NCBI GenBank assembly: GCA_038125665.1
Contig: JAYPEI010000009.1
Location: 1-63,370 of the forward strand
DNA: 63,370 nt
Direction of reading: 5' to 3'
Origin: CAILUG01 sp038125665
GTDB taxonomy: Bacteria; Pseudomonadota; Gammaproteobacteria; Pseudomonadales; Pseudohongiellaceae
This document shows, one piece after another, positions 52,361 through 62,284 of this stretch (within the stretch, counting starts at the first letter, position 1; every line of letters begins with the position of its first letter). Position numbers and translations under genes: made by a program. Under the pieces are notes generated by a model. It was not told the origin of the DNA. It did no database searches and worked only from the letters and a program-made list of their open reading frames with translations.

Positions 52361-53566
52361 ATGAGCATAAGTAACTATTTCTACAAAGCAACGGATGTAA
52401 GTGGAAAACTGACCCAGGGTTATGTTAGTGCAGAAAACGAACGCTCTGCCGTACTGCAGTTACAACAACGACAGCTCATACCCTTGAGTTTAAAGCATAG
52501 CAATAGAGCATCAAAGGGAATAACAACAAAGCGAATTTCAATGCCTGAGTTGCTTCAATTCACGTCAGCGCTATCAACGCTGGTTCAAGCTAAAATGCCC
52601 TTAGATAAAGCACTAGGGTTGCTGGAACAAATAAGCGAATCGGCTTCTATGCAAACTCTCGTACAGGGATTAAGGCTTGATGTTAAAGAAGGCTTCAGCT
52701 TGGCGGATGCCATGGAAAAACAACCTAAGGTGTTTTCCCCGTTATATGTAAGTTTGGTACGGGCTGGTGAGAGTGGTGGAATTCTAGATCAACTGTTACC
52801 TGACCTATCTGCTTCTCTTGAAAAAAATGCAACGACTCGTAGAACTGTGATAAGTGCGCTGGTTTATCCTACTATATTGCTAATTACCGGCTTGCTATCA
52901 GTGATTTTGCTGCTTGTTTATGTCGTGCCTCAATTTACAACAATGTTCCAACAAGTAGGTACCAGTATTCCTCCTGAAGTAGAGATGCTGCTTAACATTA
53001 GTGATATTGTGCAGACCTACGGATGGCTCATTCTAGTTGTAATCCCCATTGTCTGGTGGGGCTGGCGCTGGCTCGAACAGGATACAAGTAGACATGTAAG
53101 AAGAGATGCCAGCTTACTGAAAGTACCATTATTAGGAGAGATTTTACTCATACGAGATGTTGCTTTATACGCACGTACTTTAGGGGCTCTTTTAAATGCG
53201 GGAGTCTCGCTGCTAGCGGCACTTAGTGTTGCCCGAGATGTGCTAAATAATGCTTATCTTTTTACTCAAGTAAAGCAAGTGGAAGAAGATGTTCGCGCTG
53301 GGAGTGGGCTTGGTCATGCACTAGCACGTACAGCCGCTTTCCCAGTGATTTTGCAACAGCTAATTTCGGTTGGTGAGGAAAGTGGCCGTACCGCCCAGAT
53401 ACTCCTGCAATTATCTGAAAGATTTAATGCGCAGCTTGAAGCGCAAATAGGACGGTTAGTAAATGCATTTCAGCCGGCAATGATATTATTTCTTGGCGTT
53501 GTTGTAGGGGGCATCATTATAGTAATGCTTTCAGCGGTCTTTAGCATGAATACGTTGGATTTCTAG
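52361..53566 (+). CDS. gspF: Type II secretion inner-membrane platform protein GspF
   Basis: A 401-residue polytopic protein with two T2SSF domains, three membrane helices (about 165-190, 220-240, 375-395) and the conserved GESGGILD and GEESGRTAQI repeats. It is three bases after gspE and couples ATPase to pseudopilus. Confidence 0.96.
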   Translation: MSISNYFYKATDVSGKLTQGYVSAENERSAVLQLQQRQLIPLSLKHSNRASKGITTKRISMPELLQFTSALSTLVQAKMPLDKALGLLEQISESASMQTLVQGLRLDVKEGFSLADAMEKQPKVFSPLYVSLVRAGESGGILDQLLPDLSASLEKNATTRRTVISALVYPTILLITGLLSVILLLVYVVPQFTTMFQQVGTSIPPEVEMLLNISDIVQTYGWLILVVIPIVWWGWRWLEQDTSRHVRRDASLLKVPLLGEILLIRDVALYARTLGALLNAGVSLLAALSVARDVLNNAYLFTQVKQVEEDVRAGSGLGHALARTAAFPVILQQLISVGEESGRTAQILLQLSERFNAQLEAQIGRLVNAFQPAMILFLGVVVGGIIIVMLSAVFSMNTLDF

Positions 53567-53567
53567 T

Positions 53568-55691
53568 ATGAATAAGTTAAAAAATAAATTTAGTTCAATT
53601 GGCCTTCCCATTAAAACAATGTCCATAATCGGACTTATGTTACTTCATGGATGCGCCAGTTTATCTTCTCATCAAAAAACGATAGAACCAACTCTGACTG
53701 CAGCTAAGATCGCACGAGCTGCTGCGGCATCAATAGAAGATAAGGTTGAAGAAAATGTTGTGGCTACAGAAGCTTTAGATCCTGGTATCAACAGAATAGG
53801 AAATTTGCTCAGGGTCTCACCGCTTGAAGCAACCGTCCCAGAAGTGGTCAACCCAACACAAACTGTAGAACTGAACTATGAACAGGAAGACCTAAGGTTA
53901 GTTATTGAGCAGCTGGGAACTGCTCTTGGTATTAATATGATAATTGATCCGGCCATCGACAACAAAGTGAGTCTGAGAACCCAACCCTCAAATCCACTAA
54001 GGTATGATGATATTTGGCCTTTATTACGTTTACTTACGCGTAACGCGGGAGTGAGTGTACAAAACGCAGGCTCATTTTGGGAATTTAAGAAAATCGCTTC
54101 AGAACTTCCCAGTGAATTAACAATGCCAGCTTACTTAGATGAAAGTGCTGGCGGGATTCAATTGCAAGTGACGCCATTAAAGTATATCTCCTTATCAAAT
54201 GCACAGAGTTTACTCAATCCAATTCTTGGAGATGCTACCTTCGTGTCTTTGGGGACAGCAAATATATTAGGTATACAAGGCACAGCAGACCAACTACAGC
54301 GAATCAACTCCCTATTACAAGTAATGGATACCGATCCATTTCAAAATAGAGGTATCAAGCTTTATGCGCTTACCAATTCACCTGCAGAAGAGGTAGCGAA
54401 AGAATTAGAAAATCTTCTTAAGCTGATTGAAGGCGAACAACCTGCATACCTAGTATTGGGTTTGGCACGAATTAATTCAGTTTTGGTCATGGCACCGGCA
54501 GAGCGTGGTTTTCAAGAAATTGATCGTTGGCTACAGGTGCTTGATGCAGCCAGCCAAGAACAAGTTGAACAACTATTTGTTTATCGAGTAAAGAACCTAC
54601 AGGCAAGTTCATTGGCAACAACCTTGTCACAAGTTTACGGGAACAATAATCAAAACACTGAAACCGATCTGCCTCGGGTAAGCTTTCTGACTCCCCAAGC
54701 ACTTCCTGCTGATGCGGCCTCTCAGAGCATCAATACCCAAAATCAATCTGAAATGAGTTCTGCTAATATTAAAGTAAACATAGTGGCTGATGAGGAATCG
54801 AATGCGCTGCTGGTTCGAGCAACACCACGAGATTATAGACAACTCTTATCGACACTAAGTTCACTGGATAGAGTGACACCTCAAGTACTTATTCATGCTG
54901 TCATTGGCCAAGTAACTTTAAATGAAGGTAGTCGTTTTGGAATAGACTGGACTAGGGTATCGGGTTCATTAGCAACAGGCCCAGCTCGACTATCCTCTAG
55001 ATTCTTACCAACAACGTTAGTCGATAACACAGGACGTGCGCTAACTAATTCAGGGTTGGTGCTCACTCGTTCCATGATGGATGGATCTGCAGTCATTGAT
55101 GCTACGCTCAATGCTATTGCAGAAGATAATGATGTCTCTCTACTTGCCCGCCCGACCATCCTCGCAACAAATAATAAAGAGGGGAGTATTCATGTAGGAC
55201 AAAGTGTGCCGGTTAATAACGGAACTACAGTAGTTGGTAATGGAGTTACTACAGAAAACATTGCTTATCAGAATGTGGGAATAGACTTAAAGATTACTCC
55301 TCAGATAAGTGACGATGGTTATATTAATTTAGAAATAGAACAGGCTCTTTCTTCGGTTGAGGATGGTGCAACCGGCGTAGCAGGTAACCCCACCTTTACT
55401 GACCAGAAAATTACCACCTCAGTTGTAGTTTCAGATCTTAGTACAATCACACTGGGGGGACTTATTCAGCAAGAGGAATCAGATCAGCAAAGCGGTGTGC
55501 CTCTATTGATGCAAGTGCCGGGGCTTGGTCGTTTATTTTCATATAATAATGTTTCTACTAAACGCCGTGAGTTGTTTGTCATTCTAAGACCTCAGATTAT
55601 CCGTACAACTCCTGAAGCATCAGCTACATATGAAGAATATCGTGCAAGTTTTATAGAGCTTTCAGAGGTCATGAATGAAGCAGGCCTCTAA
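53568..55691 (+). CDS. gspD: Type II secretion outer-membrane secretin GspD (lipoprotein type)
   Basis: A 707-residue secretin. The signal peptide ends in LLHGC (Cys about residue 29), a lipobox, so the N-terminus is likely lipidated. Next come N0 (about 105-180), N1, N2 and N3 domains to about 430, then the secretin barrel. That domain has GSIHVGQSVPV and TLGGLIQQEE and ends with PLLMQVPGLGRLF. No pilotin gene is seen; a lipidated secretin may not need one. Confidence 0.94.
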   Translation: MNKLKNKFSSIGLPIKTMSIIGLMLLHGCASLSSHQKTIEPTLTAAKIARAAAASIEDKVEENVVATEALDPGINRIGNLLRVSPLEATVPEVVNPTQTVELNYEQEDLRLVIEQLGTALGINMIIDPAIDNKVSLRTQPSNPLRYDDIWPLLRLLTRNAGVSVQNAGSFWEFKKIASELPSELTMPAYLDESAGGIQLQVTPLKYISLSNAQSLLNPILGDATFVSLGTANILGIQGTADQLQRINSLLQVMDTDPFQNRGIKLYALTNSPAEEVAKELENLLKLIEGEQPAYLVLGLARINSVLVMAPAERGFQEIDRWLQVLDAASQEQVEQLFVYRVKNLQASSLATTLSQVYGNNNQNTETDLPRVSFLTPQALPADAASQSINTQNQSEMSSANIKVNIVADEESNALLVRATPRDYRQLLSTLSSLDRVTPQVLIHAVIGQVTLNEGSRFGIDWTRVSGSLATGPARLSSRFLPTTLVDNTGRALTNSGLVLTRSMMDGSAVIDATLNAIAEDNDVSLLARPTILATNNKEGSIHVGQSVPVNNGTTVVGNGVTTENIAYQNVGIDLKITPQISDDGYINLEIEQALSSVEDGATGVAGNPTFTDQKITTSVVVSDLSTITLGGLIQQEESDQQSGVPLLMQVPGLGRLFSYNNVSTKRRELFVILRPQIIRTTPEASATYEEYRASFIELSEVMNEAGL

Positions 55692-55707
55692 ATAGCAGGA
55701 GAAAAGT

Positions 55708-56100
55708 ATGTCAGACAAAACCCAAAGAGGTTTTACCTTAATTGAATTATTAATTGTGTTGGCTATTTTAGCGCTGTTAGCAACACTAGTTGGCCCCTCT
55801 CTCTTTGGTAACTTGGAGCGTGGAAGAAGGACAACGGCGACTGCGCAAATGGCAAATCTAAGTGCAGCGTTAGATTCCTATCGAATCGATCTGGGTCGTT
55901 ATCCAGATTCGTTAAAAGGTCTTCTTGAAAACGATAGTAGTCGCGAAACTTGGGCGGGGCCATATATACGCGAAGTCCCGCTAGACCCTTGGGGCAATCA
56001 ATATGAATATGCTGCAACTGTTAGGGACTTTAGCCTGCTATCCTACGGTGCCGATGGGCTGCCTGGTGGTGAAGGCGATGATGCGGACATCACCCGTTAG
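55708..56100 (+). CDS. gspG: Major pseudopilin GspG
   Basis: A 130-residue major pseudopilin. The prepilin site RGFTLIELLIV has cleavage before Phe and Glu at +5. The C-terminal calcium-binding loop region is recognisable (DPWGNQYEY, YGADGLPGGEGDDADI). GGAG lies upstream of the ATG. Confidence 0.97.
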   Translation: MSDKTQRGFTLIELLIVLAILALLATLVGPSLFGNLERGRRTTATAQMANLSAALDSYRIDLGRYPDSLKGLLENDSSRETWAGPYIREVPLDPWGNQYEYAATVRDFSLLSYGADGLPGGEGDDADITR

Positions 56101-56116
56101 AAGTTCAAGGTTTGCA

Positions 56117-56680
56117 ATGCTCAAAGGCTACACACTCCTTGAGTTAATTGTAGTACTTGCAGTGGTAGGGATAGCGGCAACCGTGGTATTGCCGCGACTA
56201 GGTTTTTCTACGTCCGTTCGTCTGCAAGCTGAAGTTCGTGAAGTTCAATCGTTACTTCAATATGCCCAACGTCAAGCGCTGTTGCAAGGAACGACTGTGC
56301 AGGTAGCACTTTATTCACTTTCTGATGATAAAGAACAGGGTCAAGTTGACCCTCAGGTAAGTAACGGCGAGACTAACTTAGACACCCACTTTGAACAAGG
56401 AGTTATTGCAACTTCATTAGATTCTGGAACACCCACACTAGAAAAACCTTTGGTATGGGCTAGTAATGATATCAAAATGGCTTTCCGTGATGCGCTGAGC
56501 GACCGTTTGTTTCCAGTAAACAGCCTTATATTTGAATTTTTCCCTACGGGCGGCAGTAGCGGAGGATTGTTAATGCTACAGATGGACGAAAGACGCAGTT
56601 TTATCAACTTGAACCCCATTACTGGTCGGCAAATTTTGCTGACCGAGGGAGAGGTTCAGGAGCAGCTTTATTCGAATTGA
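56117..56680 (+). CDS. gspH: Minor pseudopilin GspH
   Basis: 187 residues from ATG 56117, with AAGG upstream. The prepilin motif KGYTLLELIVVLAVVG has Tyr rather than Phe at +1, accepted by prepilin peptidases. A GspH-type beta domain follows. The frame stays open to 56003 inside gspG, which I do not count. It is 16 bases after gspG. Confidence 0.9.
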   Translation: MLKGYTLLELIVVLAVVGIAATVVLPRLGFSTSVRLQAEVREVQSLLQYAQRQALLQGTTVQVALYSLSDDKEQGQVDPQVSNGETNLDTHFEQGVIATSLDSGTPTLEKPLVWASNDIKMAFRDALSDRLFPVNSLIFEFFPTGGSSGGLLMLQMDERRSFINLNPITGRQILLTEGEVQEQLYSN

Positions 56681-56785
56681 TAAGATTAAGAATAAGAAAT
56701 TCTTAGATATGAGTTTTGGTTGGTTTGCTGAGTGTAGCCGTGTCATCAATTATCAATCCGTGAAGGCGAAGAGTGGAGTTTGTTA

Positions 56786-57169
56786 ATGCGAAAAAAACAG
56801 AGAGGTTTCACGCTGCTGGAAGTGCTAGTTGCACTAGCTCTAGTAGGCCTCTCTTTGGGTGTCTTGTTGGGAGTTGTCAGTGGGAACAAGCACCTTGCCT
56901 TACGCACTAAAGCCAGGTTAAGTGAAGTGAATGCTCAGCGTGCAATATTAAGTCAAGTAGAGATATCGGCTCACTTGCAAGGGAGTGCTTCTCTCCCCTG
57001 GGAGCTGCTTGATGCACCATTACAATATTCACCGGGTTCAGTAAGCGTTTTACCACTACGCCAGACTCAACCCTCAAATCTTCAACTGGAAAACTTTGTT
57101 CTTATCAATGAGCAAGGCGAGGAAGTTGTCACCGGGCAGATGTTACACGAGGAAATTATTAACCAATGA
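56786..57169 (+). CDS. gspI: Minor pseudopilin GspI
   Basis: A 127-residue pseudopilin: RGFTLLEVLVALALVG at residues 6-21, then a short GspI-type domain. The ATG at 56786 has GGAG seven bases upstream. A gap of about 105 bases separates it from gspH; its stop overlaps the gspJ start (ATGA). Confidence 0.92.
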   Translation: MRKKQRGFTLLEVLVALALVGLSLGVLLGVVSGNKHLALRTKARLSEVNAQRAILSQVEISAHLQGSASLPWELLDAPLQYSPGSVSVLPLRQTQPSNLQLENFVLINEQGEEVVTGQMLHEEIINQ

Positions 57170-57813
57170 AGCAAGGGCCTGAGATTGCAAGAGGCTTTAC
57201 ATTACTAGAGTTACTCTTAGCACTAGTACTTTCCGCTATGTTACTTACTGTCTTAAGTGCAGGCTCTTATACAATAGTTAGTGACTGGCAGCGAGATGGG
57301 AGCAGTCTTGATGAGGAGTTAAATCAGACCCTGAGTTTAGTACAGCTTGAACGCGCCTTATCTGCGGCCTATCCAGAGCGATATTTCGATCGTGAAATTA
57401 GCTCCTTCCAGCCAGTGTTTCAGGGAGACTCTTCAACGCTAATTTTTGCCTCCACCGTAGCACCAACTGTGCGTCAAGGCATGAGTATATGGCATCTTAG
57501 TAATAGTGAAAGCGGTGTTGAACTTCGGCTGGTTTCTGCAATGGCAAGTAATCCCACCTCAAGAATAGATTCAGCACCAACTATTACTTTGCTACCAAAT
57601 TACGACCTAAGGATTCGATATTTACAACAATCTCAGTTTGACTCAGTGAGTTGGACAGATCTCTGGCAAGGGAGTGACAAAGCGTTACCCATAGCGATAG
57701 AGCTTTCTTACCTGCCGAGACAACAAGATGAGAATCATCCGAGGCTTGTTCAACTAGTACCTATCAAAGTGAGTACTGAAGATAGCAGCGGTTTGCTGAT
57801 TGGGGTTCAGTAA
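57166..57813 (+). CDS. gspJ: Minor pseudopilin GspJ
   Basis: A 215-residue pseudopilin with ARGFTLLELLLALVLSAML (about 8-26) and a C-terminal domain of normal size. Overlaps gspI by four bases and gspK by one. GspI, J and K form the tip of the pseudopilus. Confidence 0.93.
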   Translation: MKQGPEIARGFTLLELLLALVLSAMLLTVLSAGSYTIVSDWQRDGSSLDEELNQTLSLVQLERALSAAYPERYFDREISSFQPVFQGDSSTLIFASTVAPTVRQGMSIWHLSNSESGVELRLVSAMASNPTSRIDSAPTITLLPNYDLRIRYLQQSQFDSVSWTDLWQGSDKALPIAIELSYLPRQQDENHPRLVQLVPIKVSTEDSSGLLIGVQ

Positions 57814-58835
57814 TGTCAGCACACTTATCAACAAACGTGCTACACAAATCACGAGGCGCAGTGCTAATTGCCACATTACTTACAATCACGGTACTCACTA
57901 TTCTAGTAACTGCACTGGCTTCACAAACGCGGTTATCAGCCAGACTGGCCCGGGAGCAACTTGAAGAACTACAGCATGAGGCAGATATACTTACTGCTTT
58001 TAGTGCAGCAGAAATGGACCTAGTGCTCGAACGCCAACCACCCCCGCGTATTCAAAATAATAATCCTGAAGCATTAAATGGAACTAATTTATACCGATTT
58101 AATGGCCTTCCTTTGGAAACATATTATAAAACGCCAACAGGTGTCGAGGTTCGTATTTACGACCATGGGGGGAAAATAAATCTTTCCGAAATTTCTTTAC
58201 AAAAGTTACGTGAGATACTCGCGAAGATTATTGGTGATAAAACAGACCCGGAAATAGAAAATTTAATAGCAGCATGGTACGACTGGACAGATGGAGATGA
58301 CCTCACCTATCCAGGGGGCGCCGAGTCAGAGTACTACCAAACCTTGGACCCTCCCTATTCTCCTCGAAATGGCCCACTTGAATCAGTGGAGGAGATTCTT
58401 CTTATTAGAGGTTTTAGAGAGCTATTTTCTAACATAAATTTACAGGCAGCTTTTACGATCTATGGTGAAAGCGATTTGCTAAATCTCAATACCGCCACGG
58501 TAGAGGCCTTAAGGCTACTGCCAGGGCTTAACGACGATTTGATTGCTAAAATTCTCCAAGAACGTCAAGAAGGGGAAATACGTGGTAATGGAGATGTTGC
58601 CAGACTTGTACCTGCTACAACAATGGCTGAACTCAGACCATGGCTAAACTCTAGAAAAATTACTAGCTACTACACCATATTTGTCACACTTCTAAAGCCT
58701 GGCGTACGGGTAAAAGAGGGTCATGCTGAAATTGTGCAGTTCATTGATAACAATACAAGGCCGAGGGTGCTGTACTATAATCCTGCTCTAAGCTTGCCTT
58801 TAAGCCTAGCGAGCTCGGTATCACCAAGATCATGA
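57813..58835 (+). CDS. gspK: Minor pseudopilin GspK
   Basis: A 340-residue large pseudopilin. The N-terminal segment SRGAVLIATLLTITVLTIL lacks the +5 Glu, as is typical of GspK. It has the alpha-domain insert with NLNTATVEALRLLPGL and FSNINLQAAFT. Last gene of the cluster; no gspC, gspN or prepilin peptidase follows. Confidence 0.93.
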   Translation: MSAHLSTNVLHKSRGAVLIATLLTITVLTILVTALASQTRLSARLAREQLEELQHEADILTAFSAAEMDLVLERQPPPRIQNNNPEALNGTNLYRFNGLPLETYYKTPTGVEVRIYDHGGKINLSEISLQKLREILAKIIGDKTDPEIENLIAAWYDWTDGDDLTYPGGAESEYYQTLDPPYSPRNGPLESVEEILLIRGFRELFSNINLQAAFTIYGESDLLNLNTATVEALRLLPGLNDDLIAKILQERQEGEIRGNGDVARLVPATTMAELRPWLNSRKITSYYTIFVTLLKPGVRVKEGHAEIVQFIDNNTRPRVLYYNPALSLPLSLASSVSPRS

Positions 58836-58877
58836 TCATTATAGTTGTGACGAGCTAGCTATTGGGAAGAGAAAATT

Positions 58878-59708
58878 TTGAATATTGTTCGCCGCTATTT
58901 CCATAATTTATATGCTGCGCTAGCCATTCCATGGCAGATGAGTCGGCAACATGCGGAGCTATTAAAACTGCTTATCAAGCGCGACCTATTACAACGCTCA
59001 TCGGGAACTTTGTTAGGAAAGTTCTGGCCTGTAATGCAAACACTTATGCAAGTAGTTGGGTTCTGGTTTCTGTTTGATATAGTCTATGGAATGCGCTTAC
59101 AGCGCGGGCCTAGTTTTCTGGAATATCTATTAAGTGGTATTTTGCCTTGGTTCTTACTTTCTGAAATAGTCATGAGAGCATCGGGAATGTTTCGTGAATA
59201 TGCCAGCCTCTATCGGCGATCACAGTTCCCTATTGAAATATTACCCGTGGTTACATTACTGGTACCTGGCACGATATTTATCTTGGTCTATCCCCTGGTC
59301 ACTGGCCTGTTGTTTGGGCCATGGGCTCTGATTTGGGGAGCATTCATTATTGTTTTGCTACTGATTTGGTTGTTACCTTTTGTGTATTTACTAGCAGTGA
59401 TGGGTGTATTTTTAAGAGATGTATCCCAAACCTTACCCATACTGTTGATGTTCATGATGTACGGTAGCCCTATTCTTTACTTTCCCGATATGTTGCCAGC
59501 CTCAGTGGCACAGTGGTTATTTCTAAATCCGATAGCTGATCTCATGCAAAGTGTGCATAGTTTGCTGTTTTTAAATCCTTTGGCCCCTGTCCCAAACTGG
59601 CCCAACTGGGAGCCTGTAGCTAGATTATGGGGCTTATGGCTGTTGCTGCTCGCCCCTGCTTGGTTGGTCTATCGTCGTGCTCTACCGCATGTTCGGGAAC
59701 TAGTGTAA
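58878..59708 (+). CDS. Polysaccharide ABC exporter permease (Wzm-like)
   Basis: A 276-residue ABC-2 type permease with six membrane helices. It opens with a cytoplasmic KLLIKRDLLQRSSGTLLGKFW segment typical of Wzm/KpsM proteins. It exports a lipid-linked O-antigen or capsule-like glycan together with the ATPase, whose ATG overlaps its stop (TAATG). No glycosyltransferase genes are in the window, so the substrate is unknown. Confidence 0.88.
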   Translation: MNIVRRYFHNLYAALAIPWQMSRQHAELLKLLIKRDLLQRSSGTLLGKFWPVMQTLMQVVGFWFLFDIVYGMRLQRGPSFLEYLLSGILPWFLLSEIVMRASGMFREYASLYRRSQFPIEILPVVTLLVPGTIFILVYPLVTGLLFGPWALIWGAFIIVLLLIWLLPFVYLLAVMGVFLRDVSQTLPILLMFMMYGSPILYFPDMLPASVAQWLFLNPIADLMQSVHSLLFLNPLAPVPNWPNWEPVARLWGLWLLLLAPAWLVYRRALPHVRELV

Positions 59709-60931
59709 TGCAGGTTATTACCTTACAGAACATTGCAAAGACCTATCGTATGTACAAACGTGATATTGACCGTGTTAGAGAAATTATCACTGGTCGATCT
59801 TATCATGATGAGCAAGAGGCTCTTTCAAGTTTGAATATTGAAGTACAAGAGGGAGAAGTGGTTGGAGTTGTTGGTAGGAATGGAGCCGGGAAAAGCACAC
59901 TCTTAAAAATATTGGCAGGCACTATCCAACCCAGCACAGGTACAGTAAGGGTGGAGGGCCGTATCGCCTCTCTTCTTGAGTTAGGAGCCAGTTTTCACCC
60001 CGAAATGACAGGACATGAAAATATCTATCTGTATTGCTCCATTCAGGGAATAAGTCATCGAGAAACACAGAAGTTATACAAAGCTATCGTTGACTTTTCA
60101 GGGATTAGTTTGCAAGCCATCCATAGGCCTGTAAAAACTTATAGTAGCGGGATGTTTATTAGGTTGGCCTTTGCGGCTGCTACGCATGTGGACCCGGATA
60201 TTCTAATCATTGATGAGGCTTTATCCGTGGGTGATGGAATTTTTTCCCGACGTTCTTTTGATCGCATCATGCAGTTTAAGGAGCAAGGGAAAACAATTTT
60301 TTTCTGTTCGCACTCGCTATATCAAGTGGAATCTCTTTGTGACAGAGTGCTTTGGTTGGAGGAAGGACGAATAAAAGCAGATGGGTCTCCTGCAAAGGTA
60401 CTGACAGCCTATGCAGAATTTCTGAATAGAAATACTGTAGCACTAGCAAAACGGGATGAAACAAGTCAGGCTGAAAATAGCCCGGCAGAATTTATTTTGC
60501 AAGGTGAGAGTGCCGGGTTGCCTCGAATAACCTCTGTGACTGTGAGTGTTGATGGAAACCAAGCTCGATCACATATTCTACAAAGTGGAGTGAGTTGTCT
60601 CCGTTTACAAATTGCCTTTGATCCAGGTAAAGACATACCGATGCCAACATTAGGTGTTATGCTGCATAGTGGTGATGGTGTAGTGGTAAGCAGCCTGGGT
60701 AGCTTGAATGACAAATTTGAATTTCAAATCAGTGATGATGGGCTTTGCCACACCACCTTAGAGTTTCCTGCGATCCCGCTATTTAAGGGAAATTACGTGG
60801 TAGACCTATACCTTATGTGTGAACGCGGAATCCATGTATACGAGAAGGTAAAAAGTGTTGTCGAGCTAATAGTGCAACAGAATCACGCGGCAAGAGGGTA
60901 TGTTAACTTACCGCATCATTGGTCGAACTAA
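59708..60931 (+). CDS. Polysaccharide ABC exporter ATPase with C-terminal glycan-binding domain (Wzt-like)
   Basis: A 407-residue ATPase from ATG 59708. Walker A GRNGAGKST (about 55-63), a Wzt-type signature loop YSSGMFIRLAFA and Walker B ILIIDEALSVGD are visible. A C-terminal beta domain (about 265-407) follows, like the Wzt domain that reads the glycan's non-reducing end before export. The frame open to 59627 lies in the permease gene. Confidence 0.9.
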   Translation: MQVITLQNIAKTYRMYKRDIDRVREIITGRSYHDEQEALSSLNIEVQEGEVVGVVGRNGAGKSTLLKILAGTIQPSTGTVRVEGRIASLLELGASFHPEMTGHENIYLYCSIQGISHRETQKLYKAIVDFSGISLQAIHRPVKTYSSGMFIRLAFAAATHVDPDILIIDEALSVGDGIFSRRSFDRIMQFKEQGKTIFFCSHSLYQVESLCDRVLWLEEGRIKADGSPAKVLTAYAEFLNRNTVALAKRDETSQAENSPAEFILQGESAGLPRITSVTVSVDGNQARSHILQSGVSCLRLQIAFDPGKDIPMPTLGVMLHSGDGVVVSSLGSLNDKFEFQISDDGLCHTTLEFPAIPLFKGNYVVDLYLMCERGIHVYEKVKSVVELIVQQNHAARGYVNLPHHWSN

Positions 60932-60936
60932 CTGGG

Positions 60937-62280
60937 CTACTGTAACTGATTACTAATCTCTAATAGATCTTCTACTGTCAGCTCCCCTGCTTCGTTCCGC
61001 AAAGACAAACTTGCCCTGAGGTGATCGTATCTTGCGGCAGAAAGATCTCTTTCGGCTTTAAAGCGATCACTAAGTGCGTTTAGTAGATCAACACTTGTCA
61101 CAGTTCCCAGTGAGAAGCCTCTCTGCATGGCCTCGTAATTTGATTGAGCAGATTGCAGTAAAATTTTACCAGCCTCAATTCTAGACTCCCCTGATCTAAC
61201 CTGCAGGTAGGCTGTCCTTGCGCGATTCTCTATCTCAAGCCGTGTGGCCCTTAATTCCTCATCCGCGATATTCTGAAGACTGAGCGCTTCACCTAACCTG
61301 GCACTGTTAGCTCCCCCTAGATAGATCGGGACTTGTAAGTTAATACCCACATAGACAGAGTCGTACTCATCAATTGGTATATTATCAAAACCAAGATTAG
61401 ACTTTTGCTGTTGTATCGCCAGAGATACTTTTGGCATAAAAGCTCCTCTAGCCTGGTGTGCACGGTACTGGGAAGACTGATAGGCATATTCACGAGCTTC
61501 GATGTACTTATTATTGTTTCTAACTTTTACTATCCAGGACGATAGGGTTTCGGATAAGGGTTCGTAGATAATTTCACCAGGTAACCTTTTTAACTCACCA
61601 GACTCAAGTCCGCTAAGTGCTCTCAGTTCGGCCTTGTCTAGCTCTAGCTTTGACTCTGCATCTACAAGGCTAGCAGAAACCTGAGCCTCCCTAGCCTGGG
61701 AGTCGAGTAGCGCAGTTATGGGTACAAGTTGACGGTCAAACAAGGACTGCAGTTGTTGTACCTGCCTGCTAATGGCGTCTTTCTCTGACCTTAACGAGCT
61801 CAAATTGTCTTCAGAGTTGAGCACCGACAGATACCTATCAGCAACCTGAGTCAGTAGAACAGAGAGCTGAGCGAAGTATTCAGCTTCAGAGGCATCCTCA
61901 GTATAGCCGGCACTTATTTTTGCCATGAAGGCTTGGTAGTCCCAAATTACCTGGGAAAGGCCAATCGCATATCTTTCCCCCTCATAATCCCTCGAGACAC
62001 CAAAACTTTCTCGGGTATTATCTGAGAGGTTGGCACTTGCAGAAATTTGGGGTAACAATCCGGCAACGGCCTGGTCCTTTCGAAATGAACTGACATTTAG
62101 CCGTTCCTTTGAGATTTTTAGCTCTGGGCTAAATTCAATAGAGGCTTCTAGGAATTCTTTAAGAGAGTTACCTGTTGGTGCAGGCTGTGCTTGAACACTT
62201 GCACTCAGTGTTTGTATTAGAATCCACGCATAGACAAGTAGCCTTCCAGTCTGGCCATGTGTTAGTCCAAATAATTTCAT
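60937..62280 (-). CDS. TolC-family outer-membrane channel of a type I secretion system
   Basis: 447 residues from ATG 62280, with a signal peptide ending ASVQAQ (about 30). Two outer-membrane efflux repeats (about 35-240 and 250-440) follow. Helical hairpin segments such as YLSVLNSEDNLSSLR and RTAYLQVRSGESRIEAG are present. It is four bases downstream of the HlyD-type gene, so the pair forms a secretion operon. It converges on the Wzt-like gene with five bases between. Confidence 0.9.
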   Translation of the reverse strand: MKLFGLTHGQTGRLLVYAWILIQTLSASVQAQPAPTGNSLKEFLEASIEFSPELKISKERLNVSSFRKDQAVAGLLPQISASANLSDNTRESFGVSRDYEGERYAIGLSQVIWDYQAFMAKISAGYTEDASEAEYFAQLSVLLTQVADRYLSVLNSEDNLSSLRSEKDAISRQVQQLQSLFDRQLVPITALLDSQAREAQVSASLVDAESKLELDKAELRALSGLESGELKRLPGEIIYEPLSETLSSWIVKVRNNNKYIEAREYAYQSSQYRAHQARGAFMPKVSLAIQQQKSNLGFDNIPIDEYDSVYVGINLQVPIYLGGANSARLGEALSLQNIADEELRATRLEIENRARTAYLQVRSGESRIEAGKILLQSAQSNYEAMQRGFSLGTVTSVDLLNALSDRFKAERDLSAARYDHLRASLSLRNEAGELTVEDLLEISNQLQ

Positions 62281-62284
62281 GATC

